Below are positions 35,265 to 47,746 of a stretch of DNA of 64,000 nt, one piece after another (within the stretch, counting starts at the first letter, position 1; the number at the start of each line of letters is the position of its first letter). The position numbers were made by a program, and so were the translations under genes. The notes below the pieces were generated by a model. It was not told the DNA's origin and did not search any database. It saw only the letters and a list, made by a program, of their open reading frames with translations. Source of the DNA: Beta vulgaris subsp. vulgaris (lineage: Eukaryota > Streptophyta > Magnoliopsida > Caryophyllales > Amaranthaceae); NCBI RefSeq assembly GCF_026745355.1, contig NC_079202.1, positions 31,176,740 to 31,240,739 of the forward strand, written 5' to 3'.

Positions 35265-36360
35265 TTGCCTTTATGGACTTTATGGGTGATTGGCTTCGCC
35301 AAACTTGGTGATTTGAGATTTTATGGATCTAAGATGGACTAGCTTCAGTTGACTTAAAGGTTTTGGGCATTATGGACTTAAGGTGGACCACCTTTGCCAG
35401 AGTCTGGGATTTGACTGCTATGTATGTAAGATAGGAGTAGATTTGCTAAACTTGGAGGGTGCTTCTATAGTCTTAGGGGTGACTAGCTTCGCTAGGGTTT
35501 AAAGGATGTCATTATGGTCTTAAAGGTGAGTAGCTTCGTTGAACTCAATGGGTGCCTTTATGGTCTAGGGATAACTAGCCTCGCTAGATCTAAAGGGTGT
35601 TAATATGGTCTTAAAGGGATAACTAGCTTCGCTAGGTCTAAAGGGTGCCATTATGGTATTAAAGGTGAGTAGCTTCGCTAAACTCAAGGGATACCTGTAT
35701 GGTCTCAAAGAGGTGACTAGCTTTGCTAGGCCAAAAGGTGCCGTTACGATCTTAAGGATAACTAGCTTCACTAGGTCTAAAGAGTGCCATTATGGTCTTA
35801 AAAAAGGGATAACTAGATTCACTAGTTCTAAAGGGTGTCATTATGGTCTTAAAGGTAAGTAGCTTCGCTAAACTCAAGGGATGCATTTATGGTCTTAAAG
35901 AGATGACTAGCTTTGCTAAGTCAAAGGGTGTCGTTATGGTCTTAGGGATAACTAGCTTGTTAGGTCTAAAGGGTGTCGTTATGGTCTTGAGTAGCTTCGC
36001 TAAACTCAAGGGGTGCCTTTATGGTCTTAGGACTGAAAAGCTTCACTAGGTCAAAGGGTGCCATTATGGTCTTAGGGATAACCAGTTTTGCTAGGTCTAA
36101 AGGAGGCCATTATGGTCATAAAGGTGAATAACTTCACCAAACTTAAGGCATGCTTTTTTGGTCTTAAAGGGATGACTAGCTTCGTTAGGTCAAAGGGTGT
36201 CAATTTGTCATTGAGGTTTTAGGGATAACCAGCTTTGCTAGGTCTAAAGGGTGCCATTATGGTCTTAAAGGTGAGTCAGGGCATGCCTTTATGGTCTTAA
36301 AGGGATGACTAGTTTCGCCAGGTCAAAGGGTGCCATTATGGTCTTAAGAATGACTAACTT
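35265..36360. repeat. ~49-bp tandem array, roughly 20 copies
   Basis: Units contain ACTAGCTTCGCTAGGTC, AAAGGGTGCCATTATGG and TCTTAAAGG in various orders, with starts near 35571, 35620, 35668, 35716, 35760 and 35811. Two variants alternate (one with CTAGGTCTAAAGG, one with CTAAACTCAAGG), so there is a higher-order unit of about 95-100 bp. On the minus strand it lies just upstream of the TAT-like gag. TAT and Ogre-type elements often carry tandem repeats in untranslated or LTR-adjacent regions, so it was probably part of that retroelement. Confidence 0.85.
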
Positions 36361-36519
36361 TTCTAGGCTTAATAGTTTAGACTCCGTCCTATATGGTCAG
36401 GTTTAGGTTAAATCGAAAAGGGTTCATGACAAAGATATTGATCCCACGCTTCATACCTTTGCTTAAATACGTGGCCACGTGTAAGACGCTTCGTCCTATA
36501 TGGTCAGGTTTAGGTTTAG

Positions 36520-38561
36520 GAATTTACCTGGAAAGTTATTGGTAATGGTAATTATTTGCATATGAGATGTGTTGCACATGGGAGGGGTTGAAAAAACAAA
36601 AAAATCTATTGATAAGGTTAGGTATGCTGTGAAATTCATTAAGAGCTTTCCTTCTAGATTGCAACTGTTTAAAGACATTTCTTTGTAATGTGCAAAGTGC
36701 ATCATCATTATCAGTAGATGTTCCCACTGGATGGAACTCTACATATGAGATGTTGGAAAAAGCACTGAAATATCGTGATATACTTTGGAGGATGGATATT
36801 CCAACTAATCCTCAACCAAGTGTTGATTCAAATGTTGAACCTTAAGAAAATTAGATGAAATTTTTGGTGGTGATATAAGGGAAGATAAATTGAGAGATCA
36901 TGGAGCTCCCACTGAGGGTGATTGGAAAGTGATTAAAGAGCAAGTAGATTTCCTGAGAGAGTTTAAAGTATTAACAGATGCAGTTTCTGGTTTATTATAT
37001 GTAACTAGTAATAGCACTTTTGTTCACATTGCTCGTGCTTTAGATCAACCGAATGGGTGGATGGTGAGTGATGATAGAGATTAGAGACTTATGTCGAAGA
37101 CGATGAAACAAAAGTTTGATAAATATTGGGGTTTATTGAGAAGATGAATGTGTTGATATATATGGGAGCGATTCTTGATCTAAAGGTGAAATTCGTTGGT
37201 TTGAAACTATCTTTTAGTCGCATGTATGCATCCCCTAAAGATGAAGAATTAAGCCAAAAAGTATATCAGAAAGCAATTACTTTATTTGATGACTCTCGAA
37301 AGATGTATACTCCTTTCATTCCTCATGTTGATGGCTCATCAACTAGTAAGAGAAGTAGCTCTTCAAAATCTACTTCTTTTGACTTCAAGAAAGATATTGA
37401 AAATCAAGTGAAAAGTTTAATATCAGATGATAGTTATTCCAGATCAGATTTGATAAATACTTAGGTGAACAGGAGCATGAGATGGACATATTGACATGGC
37501 GGAAGATAAATACTCACCGATATCCAATATTGGCATACTTAGCTCGTGATGTTCTAGCAATGCCAATATCCACAGTTGCATCTGAGTCAGCATTTAGTGC
37601 AGAGGATCATCATCTCGACCCATTTAGAAGCTCTTTGAGTCCTAAGGTAAGATCCTTATCCTATATCTTTTTCTTTTTTTCATTTTAGTTTTGTCGGTTA
37701 GATTATATATTGATTCTTTTATGTGTCATTAATAAAAGATGGTGCAAACTCTTATTTGTTCTCAAGACTGGCTTCGTCCAAGAAAGGAAAAGGAGGGGAG
37801 GCTTAATGTAGAAGAAAAGTTAGAGGAGATGGAGCAAATTGATAAAGGTATATCTATCATCTTTTTATAATTATAATATATTTGATATTTTCTTTATCCC
37901 ATATAGTTATATTAAAAATATAATATTTCTCACTTGAATGACTTGAAAATTTGTAGATTTGGAGGATTCTACTTTAGATGGTGGTGAATCAGACATGATT
38001 TTTTTGATTGATGTAAAGAAAGTGGTAAATGGTAATATTAAATCAATTACTTCATTTGATATTTTTTTTGTGTTTTTTTGTAGGTTTCTATTGGGGTGAA
38101 GACTCGAAAAGCAATTTCAATTTTCAAAAACCTTAGTGTTTTTAATTTTTTGTATATTTTCTAATAACTATTGTTTGATTTCAATTTGCATAATGTGACA
38201 TGCAAAACTTAATAGTTTTTTTTTAAATATTCTGTAGATTCTCTAAGAACTACAGTCCATGTCTTTATAAATTCATGATAGTTATATTTATTTATAAACT
38301 TTTACCATTAGACTTGACTACTGCTTATGATTTACATTGGCTTTGTGAATAGATGAGTTTCACATTTTAACTTTAATTATCCATTTAGCCTAATAACAAA
38401 CCCCAACTAAAATGCTAATGATTTTTCCTATATTGTAAAATCGATCCGGGATTTGGACCGGACCTGCTGGTCTGGGAAGTTTATCGGTCCGGTCTTCTGT
38501 TTTGCATTTATGGAATTCCGATCTCCGGTGCGGTCTGATTCTGGACCGGTGTTCAGCTCTA
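36520..38561 (+). pseudogene. hAT (Ac/RICESLEEPER-like) transposase, 5'-truncated and broken
   Basis: Coding blocks in order: about 36605-36850 with VRYAVKFIKSFPSRLQ and DVPTxWNSTYEMLEKALKYRD; 36890-37083 with FVHIARALDQPN; 37126-37464; and 37482-37646 plus 37739-37850, which make the C-terminal dimerisation region (YPILAYLARDVLAMPISTVASES, AFSAED). A GT-AG intron is likely at 37647-37738. Stops and frame changes separate the blocks. The right end TAGAGCTGAACACCGG (reverse complement, ending at 38561) looks like an hAT terminus; the left terminus is missing and abuts the region of the tandem array. Inactive. Confidence 0.85.
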
Positions 38562-38736
38562 GTGGCCAGGGCTCCAGCTCACAACATGTTCATGCCAATG
38601 TCTCTAAGGAGGGTGTACACACATATTTTGAGTCAAAAATAAATATAAGAAAGAAACAAAGTAAAAAAGAAATTATATTTCAATAATATATCGAGTACAA
38701 TCTTTGTAAACAATTTATAATAAAAATAAACTAAGT

Positions 38737-40102
38737 TATCTGGGTCAGATGATGTTAATAAATAGTATTCTCACATCCTTGTACCAACATGTTTTAACCA
38801 TTTTTATGATGTCAAAGTATATTTCAAATAAGTTGAACAACATATTTGTGGAATTCTTGTAGAGGAATGGTAAAGATTCAAAAACCATACATTGGAAAAG
38901 GAAGGAGGTAGTTGAAAGACCTAAGAGTCTGGGGGGTCTTGAAGTGTGTGATGTTCACTTGTTTAATCAGTCGTTACTTGTGAAACAAGCGTTAAGAATG
39001 CATAGTAAAAGAGATCTATTGGTTTCGAAGGTCTTCTTTTCAAAGTATCGTGGATCGTCGGTGACAATGGCCATGGAGAATAGAAAAACAGTGGGTATCT
39101 CTTGGGATTGTAAGGGCTTGGTGAGATTTGTTCAAGCGGCAAGAAAGATGGTGGTAAAGGTAATCGGAAATGGAATGGAGACTGCTATATCAGGGGAAAA
39201 TGGGCTAATGGGAAAGCAATTGGTTTGAATAATGGCGTCAATTTGGAGGAAAGTGGCATTAAAATGGTGAAAGACTTGATGAAACAAGATGGTAAGAGTT
39301 GGAATGTGCAATTGGTGTGGAGAGTTGAAGGATTATGTTCACATGATTCTTGCCACGAATGTCTCGCAAGGAAACAAGAAGGATGAATATGTTTGGTACG
39401 TATTATGAAGTTTTTGGGCAGGTGAGGGTCAAAGATGTTTATGATTTGTTTATAAAAAATAAAATGGGAGGTGAGTGTGATGAAAAATTGAGAAAGTTTT
39501 GGATATAAATTTGTGAAAGATGGGGTTAAGTGCCAAAAGAAAGTTGCGTGTGTGGAGGATTATTAATAATGGAGCTATTGCAATGACGAATAATTTGAGG
39601 AAGAGAAATATTCATGTTTAGAAGGAACGTTATCTGTGCCGAAAGTAGTTGAAAACGGAGGAGCATCTTTTTAGGGATTGTGAGATTACCTCTAAAGTCT
39701 AGATGGGATCGCCGTTGGGAGTTAGGGTCCAAAATATAAAAGAATGGATAATCAATTTTTAGAAACTATTTTGGAATGAGGAAGGAAGAGATAGTGAAAA
39801 AGCTAAAATATTTGTTATTGTTTTATGGGCCATATGGATGCATAGAAATGATGTAATTTTGAGAAAGAGAAAGATTGAACCAAAGAGCATAATGGAGTCA
39901 ATGTTAAAAATTGCTAAGAATGAATAATTTCGATTGAATAACGTAGAAGAATTTCGACACTCTGAGCATGATGTAAATGGAAGTAGAAGGGGATATAGGA
40001 TTATCAAGTGTAAGATGATGAATGTGTGGTGATTGTTGATGGTGCTTGGAAGAAAGACAAGAATGAATATCCGAGAACCGTATTGGATGGATTGGAGTTA
40101 AA
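38737..40102 (+). pseudogene. L1-type LINE fragment, copy 1 (RT tail, zf-RVT, start of RNase H)
   Basis: It matches the copy at 44697-46302 over its full length, with frame shifts, stops and small deletions (for example near 39321 and 39430). The readable part (38944-39228) has CDVHLFNQSLLVKQALRMHSKR, typical of the region after the LINE reverse transcriptase. It begins abruptly at 38737 and ends abruptly at 40102, where gypsy sequence in the opposite orientation starts. It lacks the MITE found in copy 2 and shows the empty insertion site. Confidence 0.85.
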
Positions 40103-43100
40103 AGGAGTTACACCCTCGTAACTCTACCACTAACCTCTATAAGCAACTCTGGATATTTCTTTTACATCTCAGCCTCTACTTTCCATGTTGCTTCTTCAGA
40201 CTTCTGATTAGACCAAAGCACCTTAACGATTTTAACATCCTTATTCCGGGTAATTCTAACCTTACTGTCTAACATCTTAATATGCCTTTCTTCATAAGAC
40301 AAGTTCTCATCAATTTGAACTATTTTAGGTTAGAACAAATGCGATTCATCTGGGATATACCGTCTCAACTGAGATTTATGGAACACATTATGAATACGAC
40401 TCAATTCAGTGGGTAGGGCTAGTGTATAAGCCACTTTTCCAACTCTAGGCAATATCTCATATGGGCCTGTAAACTTATGGCTGAGCTTCCCTTTCTTTCC
40501 CGAACCTCATCACACCTTTTATTGGTGAGACTTTCAAAAGCACTTTTTCGCCAACTTTATATTCCTCTCCCTTAGCTTTAGATCAGCGTAGCTTTTCTGA
40601 CGATCTTGTGCTACCTTAATCTTTCCTTGGATCATCTTAACTTTTTGCACGGTCTCTTCAATCAATTGAGGCCCAAGTATAACTATTTCACTTATATCGT
40701 TCCAACGTAATGGGCTTCTACATTTTCTACCATACAAAGCCTCGAATGGTGCCATGCCTATACTTGAATGATAATTATTGTTGTAGGAGAACTCTATCAT
40801 ATCTAGATGATCTTCCCATGAATCCTGATATTCCATGACACAAGCTCTTAACATATCTTCTAAGGTTTTTATGGTCCTTTCAATCTGACCATCCGTGGAT
40901 GGGTGAAAAGCAGTACTCATCAATAGCTTCGAACCAAAGGCTTGTTGTAGCTTCTGCCAGAAGTAGACAAAATTCTAGAATCTCGATCGTTCACACACAA
41001 TATCTTTCGGTATTCCATGTAGTCTCAATACATGCTTAATGTAGGCCTTAGATAATTGGTCCATCGACCATGTTGCCTTCCTAGGTATGAACACTACAAA
41101 CTTAGTCAATCTATCGACAATTATCCATATCGTATCATTCCCAGATTTACCTTTAGGTAAAGCAACAACGAAATCTATCGAAATAGAATCCCACTTCCAT
41201 CCTGGAACATCTAAAGGTTGGAATTTTCCTTGAGGTCTTTTATGGTCACTATTTACCTTTTGACATGTTAAGCATTTGGAAACAAATTAAGCTATGTCCA
41301 CCTTCATACGAGCCCACCAGAAATTCTTCTTTAAATCCTTATACAACTTATCACCCCATGGGTGCATCAAATATGGAAAAGTATGGCATTCTTCCATGAT
41401 TTTCAATTTCAAATCTTCTCAAGCTTCGGGTATACACTACCTTCCTTCCATTCTTAAACTTCTATCTTCATGAATTTCCAAGTCTCCAGCATGACCCTCC
41501 CTCACATTCCTTTTTATCTTTTCATCTTTCCGTTGAGCTTTCCTAATTTGATCAAACATGAAGGGTTGAATGGTCAATGCACTAAACATTTTCTCTACTT
41601 CTCCATATTGCATAACTTCAAGATTCATCTTCTGAAAGTTTAAATACAGTTGATCTGCCACCACCATAGTGCTTAAGGTATGACTTGTCTTCCTACTCAA
41701 GGCATCTGCCACTACATTGGCTTTCCCTTTCATGGTATTGGATATCCAAATCACAATCTTTTATGAATTCTAACCATCTCATTCGCCTCATATTCAAATC
41801 CTTTTGGGTGAAAATGTATTTCAAACTTTTGTGATCTATATATGTCTTACATGTCACCCCATACAAATAATGACGCTAAATCTTTAAAGCAAAAATTATT
41901 GCTGCCAACTCTAGATCATGAGTAGGGTAGTTGACTTCATATGGCTTCAGTTGCCTTGATGCATAAGCAATTACTCTCCTATCTTGCATTAAAACACACC
42001 CTAGACCATGTTTAGATGCATCACTATATACTTCATAAGTATCACTCCCATCAGGTAAGGATAACACATGGGCTGTGGTTAGTCTCTTTCTTTTAGGACG
42101 GTCAAGGCTTTCTCACATTCTGAGCTCCAAATAAACTTGGACTCTTTTTTCATAAGGTTCATCATGGGTCGGACTATTTTGAAGAAATCCTTAACAAAAC
42201 GTCTATCGTAACTTGCCAGACCTAGAAAACTTCTTATATCAGTCACATTCTTTGGAATAGGCCATTCACTAACGGTTTCAATCTTTGTCGGATCACCGAC
42301 AACGACACCCTCCTTAGAAATGATGTGGCCCAGAAACGCCACTTTTTCCAACCAAAACTCACACTTCGAAAACTTTGCATACAATTGCTATTGTTGGAAG
42401 GTTGACAACATTATTCAGAGGTGTTTCTCATGCTCTTCTTTATTCTTAAAGTAAATCAATATATCATCTATAAATACTACCACGAATTGGTCTAAGTATG
42501 GCTTTAGAATTCGGTGCATGAGATCCATAAATATTGTTGGCGCATTAGTCAATCCAGAAGGCATTACTGTAAACTCATAATGGCCGTAACCTGTCCTAAA
42601 AGTGGTTTTAGCAATGTCTCTATCAGCAATTCTTAACTGATGATACCCTGACCTTAAGTCAATCTTAGAGAAAATTCCAGCTCATTTTAGTTGGTCAAAC
42701 AAATCATCGATCCTTGGGAGAGGATACTTATTCTTGATGGTCACTTGGTTTAACTCACGGTAGTCAATGCACAACTTTAGACTACCATCCTTCTTCTTTA
42801 CAAACAACATAGGTGCACCCCCATAGGGATACACTAGGCCTTATGTAGCCCATTTCTAATAACTCTTCTAATTGGGTTTTACGCTCATTCATTTCAGCTG
42901 GAGACATACGATATGGTGCTTTAGATATTGGGCCAGTTCCAGGCACTAAGTATATGGTGAACTCCACCTCCCTTATTGGAGGCATTCCAGGGATTTCTTC
43001 TGGAAAGACATCCTGAAATTCATTAACTACAGGAATATTCTCCATCTTTTCTCCTTCTACTTCCAACTTTTGTATACTACAGAAATATAATGGATACCCC

Positions 43101-43880
43101 TTTCTTATACAGTTCTTGAGTTGCATGGTAGAAATCATTCTTGGATTGGGCTTCTGACTGATTTTTCTGTAGGTTACTTTGACTCCTTTTGGGCCTTTTA
43201 AGATCACTTTTTCGGATCTGTAGTCTATTTGGGCTTTGAATTTTTCCAACCAATCCATTCCCACAACAACATTTAGGTCATCTAATTCGAATTCAATTAA
43301 GTCTGAAGGAAATTCTACGCCTACTATAGTCAGTAAAACATCTTTATATCATTTAGAAACATTAATGAGATCTCTAGAAGGTATGACTATATCCATTCTT
43401 ATAAGTTCGGGTTTTTCCAACTTAAGTTTTTCCACTAAGGTTTTGTAAATAAAATAGTGAGAAGCTCCTAAATCGTATGAAATCTTAACTGGAATAGAAG
43501 AAGTGAAGAAAGTACCAATCTCCATGCTTGTAGTCGTTTCAGCCTCATAATTGTTCATGACAAACACTCGAACTTGATTATTTGTCTTAGTCTGATTGTC
43601 TCCTCCATTCCCATTCTTAGGAGGAACATGATTATTGGTCATTGATTGTTATTGGAGTCCTTTGCTCCCATTACCTCCCTGATTCTGGTTTGGCTTAGGA
43701 TTTGCTAATGTTGAGTCTTTTTGGAAGCACACATACTCTCTATGGCCTAACTTGTTACAGATCCTACAAGTTACCAGATTTCCTTCATAGTCCTTTCCTG
43801 GGTGATCTCTTGAACATCTTTTGCGGTTTTAGACTCTCTTAAACTTTCCATTTTCATCCTGACTACGATTATTGTTACTA
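40103..43880 (-). pseudogene. Degenerate Ty3/gypsy gag-pol without LTRs
   Basis: Minus-strand order from high to low: zinc knuckle near 43770-43730 (CRICNKLGHREYVC, the CX2CX4HX4C spacing); aspartic-protease-like YDLGASHYF near 43480; reverse transcriptase from about 42900, with the palm motif FIDDILIY near 42460 and [16 protein letters not shown] at 42360; RNase H with [15 protein letters not shown] at 42030; integrase with FHPSTDGQIERT at 40900 and MAPFEALYGRKCRSP at 40750; then a chromovirus-like tail to 40103. Several frame shifts and stops make it inactive. No LTR abuts either end. It is in the same clade as the pol tail at 23.2-23.9 kb but clearly diverged from it. Confidence 0.9.
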
Positions 43881-44527
43881 GGGAGCAAGAGAAAGGGTAG
43901 GCTAAGAGAGAGGGAGAGTTTAAACTTGAGAAAAAAATATTTATTTCTCAAATTTAGTGTGAAGATATGGGTGGAGACCCCTATTTACACTAGTTGGATA
44001 AGTAGAGTCGAAGTAGGACTAGGAAATTAAAAGATGAATTTAGGGAGAAAGATAAACTAATCTAGCTAAGGTCTAACTAATATTTACGATCAACCAACTA
44101 TGATTAGGAAAAAATATATTTATCCTACAAAACATAATTCTAGAAGTTTAAATAATCAAGAATATAAGAAATAATAGAACACAAAAGTTGATAAACATGA
44201 CCATTCTCACTGGCGTGATATTGAAGCCGACGCAAACAATTCTTTTGTGTGTAAATCTTTTTTCTTTTTTTTTGTAAGTTTTATCTCTTTATTTTTTAAA
44301 AAAATCTTTTCTGATTTTCTATTAATAAATATCTTCAACTACTAATTACTAACTACTTGGATTATAATTTGTAAACTTAGGTCCAATATTTAATTTAGGC
44401 TAGAATCTATTTGAAAAACCCATAATATATTATAAAAGCCTATTCAAAATCATTATAATTAATAATAAACCTTTTTAATAAATAAAACCCTTTCAAAAAA
44501 TTATAATTAATAACTTACTAAAATACA
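43881..44527. other. Unassigned AT-rich stretch between gypsy and LINE remnants
   Basis: No coding sequence or clear terminal repeat is seen. The GGGAGAGTTTAAACTTGAG region near 43910 could be an LTR or leader piece, but I found no second copy to support that. Confidence 0.5.
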
Positions 44528-46665
44528 TTGAAAAGGTTTATGAAAAGTTTGTTGGGAATGCCTTCTATAGAAAAGTTGGGCAAGTACTTGGGGTGTGATG
44601 TGGAAGTTGATGGGAGAAGTTTTTCGAAATTCTCAACCCTAGTTGATAAAGTTAAAAGGAAGGTTGCAAGCTGGAAGCATATGACGCTTTCGCATATGGG
44701 TCAAGTGATGTTAATAAATAGTATTGTCACATCCTTGTGCCAACATAAACATCTTTTGGCCATTTTTATGATGCCAAAGTATATTTCAAATAAGTTGAAC
44801 AACATATTTGTGGAATTCTTGTGGAGGAATGGTAAAGATTCAAAAATTATACATTGGAAAAGGAAGGAGGTAGTTGAAAGATCTAAGAGTCTAGGGGGTC
44901 TTGGAGTGTGTGATGTTCACTTGTTTAATCAGTCGTTACTAGTGAAACAAGTGTTAAGAATTCATAGTAAAAGATATCTATTGGTTTCGAAGGTCATCTT
45001 TTCAAAGTATCGTGGATCGTCGGTGACAATGGCCATGGAGAATAGAAAAACAGTGAGTATCTCTTGGGGTTTTAAGGGATTGGTGAGATTTGTTCAAGTG
45101 GCAAGAGAGAGGGTGGTAAAGGTAATTGAGAATGGAATGGAGACTGCTATATCAGGAAAAAAATGGGCTAGTGGAAAAGCAACTGGTTTGAATAATGACG
45201 TCAATTTGGAGGAGAGTGGCGTTAAAATGGTGAAAGACTTGATGAAGCAAGATGGTAAGAGTTGGAATGTGCAATTGGTGTGGAGATTTTTTGATAAGGA
45301 TTTTGTTCACAAGATTCTTGTCACGAATGTCTCACAAGGAAACAAGAAGGATGAATATGTTTGGTATTGTGACGTTTCTGGGCATGCGAGTGTCAAAGAT
45401 GTTTATGCTTTGTGTGTAAAAAATGAAATGGGAGGTGAGTGCGATGAAAATTTGAGAAAGTTTTTGATAAATTTGTGGAATATGGGGTTAAGTGCTAAAA
45501 GAAAGGTTCTTGTGTGGAGGATTATTAATGGAGCTATTACAGTGACGAATAATTTGAGGAAGAGAAATATTCATGTTCAGAAGGAATGTTATTTGTGTGG
45601 AAAGGAGTTGCAAATGGAGGAGCATCTTTTTAGGAATTGTGAAATTACCTCTAAAGTTTAGATGGGATCGCCGTTGGAAATTAGGGTTCAGGCTTTGTGG
45701 GAGAATAAGTATTAAAGAATGGATAATCAATTTTTCTGAAACTATTTTGGAATGAGGAAGGAAGAGATAGTGAAAGAGCTAAGGGGTCGTTCGTTATCGT
45801 TTTTTGTTTTCAGTTTTCAGTTTTTTTGAAAACTAAAAACCAAAAACTGAAAACCAGAAAAAGTGGTTTTCATTTTTCAAAATCATCATGTTCCCAATAA
45901 ATTTGACTATTTTTTTATTCATTATAGGAGATATATCATATAACTTTGAAAATCAAAAAACCAAAAAACAGAAAACAACAATAATACCGAACGGGCCCTA
46001 AAATGTTTGTTAATTTTTTATGGGCCATATGGATGCATAGAAATGATGTAATTTTCAGAAAGAAAAAGATTGAACCAAAGAGCATAATGGAGTTAATGTT
46101 AAAAATTGCTAAGGATGAAGAATTTAGATTGAATAACCTGGAAGGATTTCGACGCTCTGAGCATGATATAAATGGAAGTAGAAAGGGGGGGGGGGAGGAT
46201 TATGAAGTGGAAGATGATGAACATGTGGTGGTTGTTGATGATGCTTGGAAGAAAGACAAGAATAATAATACGAGAATCGGTATTGGATGGATTGGAGTTA
46301 AGGGTGGACAACGGATATTTAAGGAATGTGCTAATATCTTTTCATGGTCCGCCACTCATGCGGAGGGTTATGCTTGTCTTTATGCTATGAGAGATGCAGT
46401 TGATAAAGGATTTCAGAAGATAAGAATTAAAACAGATTCACTAGTAGTAGAACAAGCATGGAAAAAAAGGAGCCAATGTTTGAATTAGCCACTATAATGG
46501 ATGATATTAGGAAAATGAGTAGAAATATTAGGTTAGTTATCATAGATAAGGTTAGTAGGGATATGGTTGGGGAAGCTCATGTGTTGGGTGTAAATGCTAG
46601 AAAGGGTATTATAGTGTAAGATGACTTCTGTTTGTTTGTTTTTGTTGTTAAAAAAAAATACAATA
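44528..46665 (+). pseudogene. L1-type LINE fragment, copy 2, ending in an A-rich tail
   Basis: A 377-codon frame (44528-45661) covers the end of the reverse transcriptase (SMGQVMLINSIV-like block, LWRNGKDSKIIHWKR) and a zf-RVT domain with YLCGKELQMEEHLFRNC. After a Harbinger-type MITE, an RNase H domain follows (46003-46488): VVDDAWKK, GIGWIGVKGG, HAEGYACLYAMRDAV and KTDSLVVEQAW. It ends near 46650-46670 in an A-rich tail. The endonuclease and the main RT palm are missing, so it is 5'-truncated. It is better preserved than copy 1. Confidence 0.85.
45783..45998. mobile_element. Harbinger/Tourist-type MITE (216 bp, TAA TSD)
   Basis: The ends are GGGGTCGTTCGTTATCG at left and the reverse complement of GGGCCCGTTCGGTATTA at right. 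TAA flanks it at 45780-45782 and 45999-46001. The related LINE copy at 39790-39810 reads straight through (AGCTAAAATATTTG), which is the empty site with one TAA. The inner QTTTTC-rich arms (CAGTTTTCAGTTTTTTTG and its complement) can pair. Confidence 0.92.
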
Positions 46666-46669
46666 AAAA

Positions 46670-47746
46670 TAATAATATCAATTCAGTAAATACTCAATTG
46701 TGTAATTTCAAATTTATTGTCAAATATAATAGGACTGTAATTTCATTTTCCAGAATTGAGGATCATTTATCCTACCTAATTCCTTTACAAGAGGACCCCT
46801 CATTTATCATAGATAACCCCTATAATGTATGATTCCCTCATTTTTTTTTTCTGTGTATATGTATTGGAGGCGTGTGATATGAGTTTTAAATTTCTGGTTC
46901 GCAATTTGGCAGCGTTCTCAAGGTATGTATGAGTTTCTAGGGACCTCTCATTCCATAACCACTTGAACCAAAACTCTTTCTTTCCATCTAAAGAGTTACC
47001 ATAACCACTTGAACCACAACACCCAATTTCGGATTTCCGGCAAATTAAGGTTTGTTTATGACTAATTTCGGATTTGTATTTTACGCATATATGGGCAAGA
47101 ATTCAGACTTTATTCATATGGTTTTGATACCTGTTACTTTTGATACCCATTTAATGAAACCAATTTTGTTTGCAACAACCATTTTTCTGGTCTTGTTGTT
47201 TCTTTCTTTTTGGCAAACAATTCTATTTTGATGTTATGATGTGGGATTGAAGTTGTTATTGTAGCTTTTGATGGGGGTATATGTAGTCTTTCCACTGTGA
47301 TATTTGTTATGGTGTGGGAAAATACTTTATCTATCTAGTGGGTATATACTATATAGTGTTTCCATGTTTATGGTTTGGGGATTTCGTGTTAGCTTTAATG
47401 GGAGAATGAATATAATGAGGAGCAAAAAAAAAAAAAAAAAAAAAAAGGGAGAAAAGAGAGATGAGGATCTACTTTTTTTTTTAAATTTCAATTTAAATTT
47501 CACTATGGTTTGATGTTAAAGTAGTTTATGCTAAGTCATAAAAAAGATGCAGTTTATGCTAAGCAAATCCTTTCTTGAGGCAGAATGTGTATTTACTTAG
47601 GTGTATGAGATTGAATATTTCGAGTTGAGTACCATGCGTGTTTTTTTCACTATCATGAAATGTCTTTTTATTATAGTAAGTTGATAGTAAAATCTGTCTC
47701 ATTGACATTGCAGATCAGAGGTTTTGATAATTTATAGAAGCTGTCG
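46670..47746 (+). other. ABC1K3 upstream region and 5' leader
   Basis: This should contain the ABC1K3 promoter. A leader intron is likely, since TTGACATTGCAG at 47702-47713 is a good acceptor 33 bp before the start codon. The first untranslated exon probably lies between about 46.9 and 47.1 kb but is not fixed. A 22-bp A-run sits at about 47425. Confidence 0.5.

Noticed and set aside
35565..36049. Repeated-peptide frames of the KLKGCxYGLK type
   Set aside because: They are the translation of the 49-bp tandem array; no conserved protein or start context.
35265..36360. CRISPR-like array
   Set aside because: Units are directly adjacent without unique spacers, and the DNA is from a plant nucleus.
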